From an uncultured Erysipelotrichaceae bacterium (lineage in GTDB: Bacteria > Bacillota_I > Bacilli_A > Erysipelotrichales > Erysipelotrichaceae): a stretch of DNA of 13,239 bases. The stretch lies in NCBI GenBank assembly GCA_937893115.1, contig CALBGK010000052.1, positions 1 to 13,239 of the forward strand. Reading direction: 5' to 3'. Positions within the stretch are counted from its first letter, which is position 1, and each line of letters begins with the position of its first letter. The notes beneath the pieces were generated by a model. The model saw only the letters and a list, made by a program, of their open reading frames with translations. It did not search any database and was not told the DNA's origin. The position numbers and the translations under genes were made by a program. Positions 1 to 7,574 of the stretch are shown here, one piece after another.

Positions 1-3
1 AGA

Positions 4-54
4 TTATCTCTTGCTGAACTGAGGTGCACGACGTGCAGCTTTGAGACCGTACTT
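4..54 (-). pseudogene. rpsI: 3' end of rpsI (ribosomal protein S9 C-terminus) joined in frame to the transporter
   Basis: The last 16 codons before the TAA read KYGLKAARRAPQFSKR. This is the conserved C-terminal tail of bacterial ribosomal protein S9, whose last residues reach the decoding centre. The rest of rpsI is absent: upstream in the same frame is MFS membrane protein. KYGL could belong to either parent, because MFS proteins often carry a similar loop there, so the junction lies in about 43-57, with AAGTACGGTCT as possible shared microhomology. The tail uses CGT twice for Arg, as ribosomal genes often do. Only three bases follow the stop before the window ends, so I cannot see whether sequence normally downstream of rpsI continues. 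Confidence 0.8.
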
Positions 55-1053
55 ATTGTTTTTAGATAAGATATTGATCATAGCCTGCAATAAAGGCTGG
101 TATATTGCATTAAATCCAAAAAATACGACATTCAAAGTTATGAATGGTATTACATCATCCAATATCACGATACATAGCATCATTATAAAACATATAAATA
201 ATACTGGGATGATCGTTTTGACAATGTTTGTCTTTTTCATTAACACAACACAAATGGTTGAATTAGCAATCAAGGTAACTATTCCGACTCCCGCTTTCAA
301 CAAACCATTATAACTTGGTGGAAAGCCATATTGATCTTTGATGAAATAATTAAAACATTGTTCATAACAAGTGCTTGCAAAGCTGGTCAAAACACAGACC
401 ATTAAGAAACAGGCGATCATTGCTGTTATGATTTCTCTTGAATCTAATATAGCTTTAAATGGATTGGAATTTTTGATCACTTCTTTCAAGACAAATGTTT
501 CGTTGCTATTTTTATCACCCATGAAAAGCAGATACAATACGCCGATCAAAGCCAGGCCTACTACCTGAGCTAAAAAAGTAAATGAAATTGAAACATCACC
601 TAAAAAGCCGCCTATCATATAACCGAAAGCCGAAAAAATAGCGCTCAATGTTACACTGGTAGCTAAGTTCTGACTTTTTTTATCATCATCAGAATTATCT
701 ATGATGTACAAAATATTACAGACCGAAATACCACTGATGAATGTGCCGCCCACTAGCCTGGCTATTATTATTCCTAGCTCTGTAGTAGAAGAACCGAATA
801 AAAACTGAGCAAATGAATATCCAAAAAAACAATAGCCAGCTGTTTTAGCGACACCAATACTTTTGCTAACTTTGCCCCAAAAAGGAGAAAATAGAAAATT
901 TGTTATCGCCATGCAAGCAAAAGCTACGCCAAACATATAATTGTTTAGGCGTAGATTTTGAATGAATGTCGGAGTTATAGGATGAGCAAAATTAGCGACT
1001 AATGAGTACAGGACAATCATGATAAATAATCGATATATTGATATCCTTTTCAT
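4..1053 (-). CDS. MFS-family membrane transporter, C-terminally truncated and fused to an rpsI tail
   Basis: A 349-residue membrane protein with many hydrophobic segments, the first at about residues 8-25 and the last recognisable one at about 300-325. A motif-A-like loop, SPFWGKVSKSIG (56-67), follows the second segment, and a long charged loop around 178-205 (GDKNSNE to about DSRE) separates the two halves, as in major facilitator proteins. These proteins usually have about 380-420 residues and 12 helices. Here the reading frame leaves transporter-like sequence after LSKNNKYGL and ends in KAARRAPQFSKR, the C-terminus of ribosomal protein S9, so helices 11-12 are missing. The substrate is unknown. 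As the last gene of a peptide-use operon it might export amino acids or peptides, or import them; that is inference. It starts 8 bases after the broken M24 gene with only a weak ribosome site (AGGT, about 7 bases upstream). Function as it stands is doubtful. Confidence 0.8.
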   Translation of the reverse strand: MKRISIYRLFIMIVLYSLVANFAHPITPTFIQNLRLNNYMFGVAFACMAITNFLFSPFWGKVSKSIGVAKTAGYCFFGYSFAQFLFGSSTTELGIIIARLVGGTFISGISVCNILYIIDNSDDDKKSQNLATSVTLSAIFSAFGYMIGGFLGDVSISFTFLAQVVGLALIGVLYLLFMGDKNSNETFVLKEVIKNSNPFKAILDSREIITAMIACFLMVCVLTSFASTCYEQCFNYFIKDQYGFPPSYNGLLKAGVGIVTLIANSTICVVLMKKTNIVKTIIPVLFICFIMMLCIVILDDVIPFITLNVVFFGFNAIYQPLLQAMINILSKNNKYGLKAARRAPQFSKR

Positions 1054-1061
1054 GCCTATAC

Positions 1062-2326
1062 CTATTTAATGATATGGAATTTTTCTTGTCTATTTGCTAA
1101 ATAATAAGTTTTGCCACCAGTGAATAATACATCAGTTTCAGCTCCGAATGTCAAAGTCACATTCCAGCTTTTAACTTCGCATTTGCAGTTTAATTCAAGC
1201 GAATATGCTGTATCATCATACATCGGATAGTCTCCACAGCCTGGTACACCATTTTGCATATCCCACAATCCAATCGTAGGACCGGCTCCATGACCATGAA
1301 AACCGATAGGGTGGGTATAAACACAAGGAACAATTCCCTCTTTTCTGGCTTGTTCAAGAGACAGAGCCAAAATTTCATTGCCAGTTCTTCCTGCCTGGAA
1401 ATTGGAAATAGTAATATCCTGCAATCTATTCACCGTTCTCATAACTTCCTTGAGTTCTTCAGGCACATCATCTTCACCATTTTTAAGAACATAGGCATTC
1501 TCTTGTGTATCGGTACAGAGGCTCAAATATCTAAATCCTACATCACAATTGTGGCAACCTCCTCAACTTCACCGATACCAGCTCTTCTGATCGAAACTTC
1601 AAAATCAAACCAAGGCTGTAATCCTAACTCAACGCATTTTTCTAACATAAAGTATTTGACATCAGCATTAGTAGTCACTCCTGGCAATACGACTTTTGAG
1701 CTAAAGGCATCAGCTATCAATTGATGAGCTATCTCCATAATGCCATTATAGGCATCCATTTCTTCTGGAATTCTTGTCTCTAAATAACCGACGCAGACAT
1801 TCTCAGCACTGACAACTTTGTCCTTCAATTCTTCGTCCAGAGAATCCATGATCTGTTCATAAAGGTTATGTGATAAACCATCAGCAAACGCAAAAGTGTT
1901 TGAGTAGTTTAATCCTATTTTATTCGGATTGCATTGTTTAAGCATTCTGTTCAAACATTCCATCTGTGTTTCTGCTCCATCATCTTCAGACCATCTAGAT
2001 CCCTTGCGATTGAGCCAAACTGATTCATACAGATCATCTAATCCCACATTTGGTCTGGTTAACGCATATCTTTTGACCTCATTTCCTTCTAGATGAAACA
2101 ACAATATGGTCAGACGACGAGCGGTCATCATTGCGCATGGAACTAAATTCTTAAGCATCGGATCTTCGTTGTATTCACGACAAGCAACTACCCATGTATC
2201 TATTCCGCTGCGTTTCATAACTTTAGGCAAAACGTTATCCAAACGTTTCTTCAACCATGAATCTAATAATTCTTCCTGCTTACGATAAGGAAGTATTTTC
2301 TTTTTAAGTTCATTTACATTAGCCAT
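1062..2326 (-). pseudogene. M24-family (Xaa-Pro-type) metallopeptidase broken by a frame change
   Basis: Two fragments of one M24 (creatinase/aminopeptidase P fold) protein lie in different frames. The 5' part (2326 to 1538, 262 residues) carries the N-terminal domain and the start of the catalytic domain, and ends ATIVM before TAG. The 3' frame is open from about 1562 and continues CDVGFRYLSLCTDTQENAY down to TAG at 1062. It supplies the two metal-binding Asp (CDVG, CTDTQ), the His motif GFHGHG, a Glu (YSLELN) and a final Glu (GAETD). Together they would give about 420 residues, normal for the family. The break must lie between 1541 and 1562. No slippery heptamer is present, so programmed frameshifting is unlikely. 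The first fragment lacks all metal ligands and should be inactive. It follows the M29 gene by 12 bases with a GGGGGAG ribosome site. It resembles the intact M24 gene at 7575-8762: both carry LNYS followed by ADGL. Confidence 0.85.
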
Positions 2327-2338
2327 ACTATCTCCCCC

Positions 2339-3577
2339 TTAAATAACAAAATCTCCATGCTCCATGATCACAATTTTCTGACCGTCAAAAGTTATGCCGA
2401 CAACTTTGGTCTCTGGTGTACCGATCATGAAGTCATTGTGACTTGTCGAAACATTTACGCCGTGTGCAAGTAATTCTTCTTCGCTCATTGAAATTCCATT
2501 TTTGATATTACTTGAAAAACTTTGACCGAAAGCTAAATGACAAGCAGCGTTTTCATCGATCAGACCATTATAGAAAATCTTGTTCATCTGTTTGATTGGC
2601 GACATCTTGCTGACTAGCGCAACTTCTCCTAGTCTTCTGGTCGTCTCATTTTTAAATAGAGCATCTCTCAATAGTTCTTCGTTGTTGCTGGCGTGGCAGT
2701 CAACAGCTTTTCCATTTTCGAAAGTGATGGAGAAATCTGTAACAAGTTTGCCAGACATCATCAAAGGAAATGACGCATAAGCGATGCCGTTTACTGTGTT
2801 GAAATCAGGATCGGTAAATATCTCTTCAGTAGGCATGTTTGCGACATAGGGTTCGCTCACCTTGCTAGAGCCCATATCTGCAGCACTGGTCCAGATATGA
2901 TCTTTGACTAGATCCATAGTTATATCGGTACCTAGTTCACTTGTTATGTGAAGGGATTTAAAATTATAATCATTTAATTTAGAAGAAACTTTTGACATTT
3001 CCTCACAATGTTTTTGCCAATTTTCAACTGGATCACTTTCTTCATCTACTCTCATCATGGTGCAGATATCGTCTTCCAATTTCTTTAAAGCATCTTCGTC
3101 GCTTAAATCAGGGTATACTGATCTAGCCCAATTTAAGCTAGGATATGCTGTTCCGGTCCATTTAAGCGTACCGGCATGGATATATTTTCTTACCACATTT
3201 CTAAGTTCATTAGAAGCAAAGTTTTTCGCTAATAATTTCTCTGAAGGAACATCATTATTCAAAGTCGGATAACTGCAATTGATTCCCATCTGTACACTAT
3301 CCTGTTTTAAATAATAATCCAGTGATTCTTTTTTCCATTCCGGAACCTCTTTTAGAACTTCTGCTTCACAATTTTTAGCACGTAGATGTTCAACTTCCGG
3401 ATCTTCTAGATGCAAAACAACATCTTTTGCCCCTAATTCAAAGGCTAATTTTGTCACTTCACGAACTAAGGGCAAAGCATCGGTACTGGCTTGTAACACC
3501 AATACTTGTCCTTTTTGAATATTGACACCAATTCTTAAAAGCGCTTTTGCTAATTTCTCTAATCTAAGTTGATTCAT
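2339..3577 (-). CDS. M29-family metallo-aminopeptidase (AmpS/aminopeptidase II type)
   Basis: A 412-residue cytoplasmic enzyme of the thermophilic aminopeptidase family M29, which uses two metal ions to remove N-terminal residues from peptides. The family's ligand set is visible: Glu251 (NMPTEE), Glu318 (RLGEVALV), His347 (ENAACHLAFG), and His380 with Asp382 (STSHNDFMIG). The aromatic-rich WTGTAYPSLNWA (140-151) is also typical of the family. Length is normal (about 410). Its ATG shares bases with the TGA of the guanylate-kinase-like gene (ATGA, 4-base overlap), which suggests translational coupling. A GGAG ribosome site lies about 11 bases before the start. It would act on peptides brought in by the Opp importer or trimmed by the neighbouring peptidases. 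The exact residue preference cannot be read from the sequence. Confidence 0.93.
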   Translation of the reverse strand: MNQLRLEKLAKALLRIGVNIQKGQVLVLQASTDALPLVREVTKLAFELGAKDVVLHLEDPEVEHLRAKNCEAEVLKEVPEWKKESLDYYLKQDSVQMGINCSYPTLNNDVPSEKLLAKNFASNELRNVVRKYIHAGTLKWTGTAYPSLNWARSVYPDLSDEDALKKLEDDICTMMRVDEESDPVENWQKHCEEMSKVSSKLNDYNFKSLHITSELGTDITMDLVKDHIWTSAADMGSSKVSEPYVANMPTEEIFTDPDFNTVNGIAYASFPLMMSGKLVTDFSITFENGKAVDCHASNNEELLRDALFKNETTRRLGEVALVSKMSPIKQMNKIFYNGLIDENAACHLAFGQSFSSNIKNGISMSEEELLAHGVNVSTSHNDFMIGTPETKVVGITFDGQKIVIMEHGDFVI

Positions 3578-4149
3578 CTATCATCTTTCTCCATTTCTTT
3601 CAATACGATCTCTTTGATTTCTCTGACGGCCTTTTCTGGATCTTCATTTGACACCACGTTGTTAAATAAAGGCGCTATCTCCATATCCATCTTGGCTTTA
3701 TTTATTCTTCTTTGAGCACTTGCTTCATCATCGCCATAGAGCTCATAAATCTGTTTTTCCAATTGTTCCAAAGATGCTGGCATGACAAATACGGCAATGC
3801 TTTCTGGCATATTCAGTTTAATAGCACCCACACCCTGAGCCTCAACTTCAATCAGGACATTTTTACCCTTCGATACCAGAAAATCTACTTGCTGTTTTGG
3901 AGTTCCATAATAATATCCATTGAATTCAGTGTATTCTAAGAGTTCTTTGTTCTTGATAGATTGAGCAAATTCTTTATGGCTGACAAAATAATAATCCTTT
4001 CCATCTTTTTCTCCTTCTTTGGGAGGTCTTGTAGTTTCGGAAATGGAATAGAATAATTTAAGGTCAGGATCTTTCAAAAGAAGTTCTCTAATCGCTCCTT
4101 TTCCGACAGAGCTGGCACCGCTTAAAACCACAACTATACCCTTTGACAT
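3574..4149 (-). CDS. Guanylate-kinase-like P-loop nucleoside monophosphate kinase, divergent
   Basis: This 191-residue protein has the guanylate kinase fold and length. It has a P-loop GASSVGKGA (11-19), a GMP-binding stretch SISETTRPP (35-43) with GEKDGKDYYF after it, LEYTEFNGYYYGTP (71-84), and IEVEAQG (100-106) where the family has EIDxQG. The expected reaction is ATP + GMP to ADP + GDP. Several usual residues differ: GKG-T is GKG-A, the Asp of EID is Glu103, and the Arg-rich LID (RGTD/RGTE type) reads YELYGDDEAS (135-144). Most GMP-contact residues (Ser37, Arg41, Glu72, Tyr81) are kept, so it may be active but could be a paralogue with another role. It sits 11 bases after pepD with an AAAGGAG ribosome site and overlaps the M29 gene, so it belongs to the peptidase operon, an unusual place for gmk. 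Whether the genome has a separate housekeeping gmk cannot be seen here. Confidence 0.85.
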   Translation of the reverse strand: MSKGIVVVLSGASSVGKGAIRELLLKDPDLKLFYSISETTRPPKEGEKDGKDYYFVSHKEFAQSIKNKELLEYTEFNGYYYGTPKQQVDFLVSKGKNVLIEVEAQGVGAIKLNMPESIAVFVMPASLEQLEKQIYELYGDDEASAQRRINKAKMDMEIAPLFNNVVSNEDPEKAVREIKEIVLKEMEKDDR

Positions 4150-4160
4150 ATAATTCTCCT

Positions 4161-5600
4161 TTATTTTGCTTCACTTATTACTTTACACAATAATTTATAA
4201 GTACGATCGAAGCTTTCCAGATTGAGCTTCTCATCAGGCGTATGGCATCCAGATGCCTTAGGACCCATCGATATAATATCCATTCCGCCAACAAGATTAT
4301 TGAATACTCCACACTCACAGCCACCATGACCTGCTACAGTTTTTAATTCTTCATCATATATCTCTTTGACACATTTTTTGTAAATCTCTCTCATGGTAGA
4401 TTCTTCCTTGAAATTCCATCCAGGATATCTCGCTGAAGTTGTTACGTCAAATCCCAGACGACCGGCTAAGGTTTTCAGAATTCTGATCAGATTATCGATA
4501 CCGCTCTCAATAGCGCTTCTTACCGATACAGTTATTTTTACTTCTTCATCATCGGTAGTCACTACCCCTAAATTTAAAGAAGTTAATGTCAATCCTTCGA
4601 TCGCCATAGAACGATGCTGAAAACCATTAGGCATCAAATAAGTATAATCTATTAATTCTTCACTGGTCTTATGATCAGCTTTTTTAACTGCAGGTTCTAG
4701 TTTCTCCAGAATTGCGTTGAAGCCTGCATCAGAAAATTCAAGTTCAATCTTTATATCTTCGATACTTTTTTCGACTGAAGATTGGATAGCTTTAAAATCG
4801 GTTTTACTAGTAAATACGATATCTGCTTCACGAGGAATAGCGTTATCTTTTAAACCGCCATCATAGCTGACGATCTGCACATCAACACCTTGCAACATGG
4901 CCTCTTTGATTATTCTGGCAACTAATTGATTGGCATTGCCCTTTTCTTTGTGAATTTCACCGCCTGAGTGTCCTCCTGATAACCCTCTTACGCCCAGTTT
5001 ATATGTAGGATCGCTGTTTTCTTCCATCGTTAGTTTTTTAACTAAATTAACTTGGCATCCACCAGCACTTGATACGCTGGTTACGGTTTCTCCGCCTCCA
5101 TCAAGAGAGATCATGCGACGTCCTTTAACATCCTCTGCCTTGATATACATAGAACCGATCAGGCCTATCTCTTCCTGAACTGTGAAGATACATTCCAAAG
5201 CTGGATGATTCAAGGTTTTATCCTCCAAAATAGCTAGCATATATGCTACTCCGTGGCAATCATCTGCACCTAGGGTCGTCCCTTTGGCTTTCAACCATCC
5301 TTCATCATCGACATACAGACGAAGGGGGTCCTTTTCAAAATCCAGATCACAATCTTTATTTTTCTCACAAACCATATCCAGATGTGCCTGAATGACAAGA
5401 GGTTTAAAATCTTCATAGCCTGCACTTGCTGGCTTGTAAACGATGACATTATACATTTCGTCCTGTTTGTACTGATAACCCAGTTTTTTAGCCAGTTCTA
5501 CTACATAGTCACTCAGGGCCTTTTCGTTTAAAGAACCATGAGGAATCCTAGTTGTCTCCTTAAAAAAGAAACGTGGTCGATTAGTAATTTCAAATTCCAT
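4161..5600 (-). CDS. pepD: M20-family aminoacyl-histidine dipeptidase (PepD-like)
   Basis: A 479-residue zinc dipeptidase of the M20 PepD type, which splits dipeptides such as Xaa-His (carnosine-like) and other short peptides in the cytoplasm. The di-metal site is visible in order: His73 and Asp75 (QAHLDMVCEKN), Asp113 (LGADDCHG), the Glu pair 143-144 (TVQEEIGLIGS), Asp167 (SLDGGGE) and His453 (GCHTPDE). SGGHSGGEIH (about 209-218) marks the lid/dimerisation domain boundary. Length matches the family (about 480-490). The motif after the bridging Asp is usually GADNGIG; here it is GADDCHG, a modest variation. The gene starts 13 bases after the S9 peptidase stop, with an AGGAGGT site 5 bases before the ATG. 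It would finish the breakdown begun by its neighbours, giving free amino acids. Confidence 0.93.
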   Translation of the reverse strand: MEFEITNRPRFFFKETTRIPHGSLNEKALSDYVVELAKKLGYQYKQDEMYNVIVYKPASAGYEDFKPLVIQAHLDMVCEKNKDCDLDFEKDPLRLYVDDEGWLKAKGTTLGADDCHGVAYMLAILEDKTLNHPALECIFTVQEEIGLIGSMYIKAEDVKGRRMISLDGGGETVTSVSSAGGCQVNLVKKLTMEENSDPTYKLGVRGLSGGHSGGEIHKEKGNANQLVARIIKEAMLQGVDVQIVSYDGGLKDNAIPREADIVFTSKTDFKAIQSSVEKSIEDIKIELEFSDAGFNAILEKLEPAVKKADHKTSEELIDYTYLMPNGFQHRSMAIEGLTLTSLNLGVVTTDDEEVKITVSVRSAIESGIDNLIRILKTLAGRLGFDVTTSARYPGWNFKEESTMREIYKKCVKEIYDEELKTVAGHGGCECGVFNNLVGGMDIISMGPKASGCHTPDEKLNLESFDRTYKLLCKVISEAK

Positions 5601-5613
5601 ATTTTACCTCCTG

Positions 5614-7563
5614 CTATTTAAGATGGGTTTCCATCCAACTTGTAATTTCGTACAATCTGCGAGATCTATGAAGAGGTTTTCCACTTCTTGATAGCTCATG
5701 ATTTTCTCCTTTAAAACCAACCAATCTGCTTTCAATTCCTCTGCACTTCAATACCGTATACATCTGTATAGCTTCCGGAATCGGACAGCGGTAATCTTCG
5801 GTTGACTGTATGAACAGTGTTGGCGTAGAAACATTGTTTGCATATTTCAACGGGGACATATCCCACAGCTCTTCTTGGCAATTGTATAAGTCTTCAAATT
5901 CCTGTTCAATCGGAAAATCGATGCCATAATCACTCGCGCACACTTCCGTTATCCAGTTGCTGATCGATCTTTGACTTGCTGCACATTTAAATCTGTCCGT
6001 ATGTCCGATTATCCAGTTGGTCATATATCCACCGTATGAACCTCCGGTCACACCTAAACGCTTTGCATCGATTGATGGATATATCTTTAAGACTTCATCA
6101 ACAAAATCCATCAAATCTTCATAATCTATCTTGCCAAAATTCTTTCTCAGATCTGCGAATGCATTTCCTTTGCCATCAGAACCTCTTGGATTACAAAAGA
6201 ATACAAAGTAACCCAGATTTGCCCAATATTGCATCTCATGATAAAACACTGTTCCATAATTGGTCTTAGGACCACCGTGAATGTCCATGATGGCAGGATA
6301 TTTTTTATTCGGATCATAGCTATAAGGTTTTAGCACCCAGCCAATTATTTCGTTTTCTTTTTTAACAACTACCCGTTCAGGAACGGCTACATATTTATCT
6401 TTCAGCACTTCTTCATTTAAAGAAGTAATTTGTTTAAGCTCATTATTATCGAACTCATATATTTCCTGCAATTTCTGATCTTTCATACCAATCAGATAAA
6501 TCTTCTTTCCATCAACAAGCAGATCGTCACAAGATCCTTTAAAATCAACAACTGTCGATAGACCATCTTGAGTTAATTTCACGATGATGCTCTGCTCATC
6601 GCTGCTAGTAATAAAATAAGGAACGCCATCGTTTTTAAAGAAATTTTTGGTTTTTCCATAACGGCAATCACTTCCCAGACTGTTATGCATAGAATACTCA
6701 TTATCACACATCAGTTCCATCTTGCCATCTTTCAGCCAATAGAATTTACCGGCTTCCATAGCACCATACTCAAGCGCAAAAGTTCCTAAGACAACGACTT
6801 CACCTTTCATGAAGAATACTTTATAGATTTGCATTACCTCGTTGAATTTTGTTTCGGTTTCATCACTTAAAATATCATATTGCCATACATGGCTCCATTT
6901 GCCTTTAAAAGTGGTATAGTCCACGCCCGAATACACCAATTTACCATCATCGATATCGTAGCTTTCGACATCTATAGTATTTTTAACGATGTTTTTAATT
7001 TTCTTAGTTTTTTTATCTATCAAGAATAGCGTCGTTCTGTTTCCGTTGATGATTCCTTCGCCATTAAAGAAAAAAGGATACTCATCAAAAATCAGATAAT
7101 CTTCATCTTCTTTTCTTTTCTTTAGATATGCTTTCTTATCTTCTTCAGACAATTCATGATAATCAGGACAAGCTTGATTGATAGTAGCTTTGACCAAATA
7201 AAAGTCATCGTTAAAATCTTTGATATCGCTAACATTCAATGGTAAATTAAATGCCGGCTCTTCTTTACCGCTGACTAGATCAAGTTCAAAGAATTCTGTA
7301 CGAATATCTTCTTCACCTTCACTGTTCCTGATTACCAAAACCTGATCATTGTCCAAAAGAAAATATGAGAAGCTCTTTTCAAAAGGAGTCGTGAAAACTT
7401 CGATGTTTTTGGTGCTGTCATAAACATGTAGTCTCTGCTTATAAGCGTTGTTTTGAATATCGCTCTTTGTTTCTACAAAAAAGTATTTTTTACCATCTTT
7501 GCTCAATTGTAAATTTGATAAAAAACTATAATTATGAAAATCGTCCTGTTTAATTGTTTCCAT
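5614..7563 (-). CDS. S9-family serine peptidase (acylaminoacyl-peptidase/prolyl oligopeptidase type)
   Basis: This 649-residue protein has a beta-propeller-like N-terminal domain (about 10-385) and a C-terminal alpha/beta-hydrolase domain (about 395-649). The catalytic triad is clear: Ser509 in GGSYGGYMTNW, Asp590 in STEDYRCP, and His622 in KGENHELSRSG. HGGP (429-432) forms the oxyanion region, and CNPRGSDGKG (457-466) is typical of S9C acylaminoacyl peptidases. No signal peptide is seen, so it should act on imported short peptides in the cytoplasm. The propeller normally restricts access to small substrates. It starts 11 bases after the M24 stop with a near-perfect AAGGAGG site 4 bases before the ATG, so it is likely well translated. 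Whether it is an acylaminoacyl peptidase, a dipeptidyl peptidase or an oligopeptidase is not decided by sequence alone. Confidence 0.92.
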   Translation of the reverse strand: METIKQDDFHNYSFLSNLQLSKDGKKYFFVETKSDIQNNAYKQRLHVYDSTKNIEVFTTPFEKSFSYFLLDNDQVLVIRNSEGEEDIRTEFFELDLVSGKEEPAFNLPLNVSDIKDFNDDFYLVKATINQACPDYHELSEEDKKAYLKKRKEDEDYLIFDEYPFFFNGEGIINGNRTTLFLIDKKTKKIKNIVKNTIDVESYDIDDGKLVYSGVDYTTFKGKWSHVWQYDILSDETETKFNEVMQIYKVFFMKGEVVVLGTFALEYGAMEAGKFYWLKDGKMELMCDNEYSMHNSLGSDCRYGKTKNFFKNDGVPYFITSSDEQSIIVKLTQDGLSTVVDFKGSCDDLLVDGKKIYLIGMKDQKLQEIYEFDNNELKQITSLNEEVLKDKYVAVPERVVVKKENEIIGWVLKPYSYDPNKKYPAIMDIHGGPKTNYGTVFYHEMQYWANLGYFVFFCNPRGSDGKGNAFADLRKNFGKIDYEDLMDFVDEVLKIYPSIDAKRLGVTGGSYGGYMTNWIIGHTDRFKCAASQRSISNWITEVCASDYGIDFPIEQEFEDLYNCQEELWDMSPLKYANNVSTPTLFIQSTEDYRCPIPEAIQMYTVLKCRGIESRLVGFKGENHELSRSGKPLHRSRRLYEITSWMETHLK

Positions 7564-7574
7564 GCTTCCTCCTT

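Noticed and set aside
1526..1562. Programmed ribosomal frameshift joining the two M24 fragments
   Set aside because: There is no slippery heptamer and no obvious downstream pseudoknot or stem in the overlap, M24 enzymes are not known to need one, and a simple one-base shift leaves a conserved strand missing.
1254..1724. 156-codon open frame on the plus strand
   Set aside because: It lies antisense to the broken M24 gene, shows no recognisable protein features and has no clear ribosome site. It is explained as a shadow of the coding strand, as is a 101-codon frame at 9618-9923 opposite oppA.
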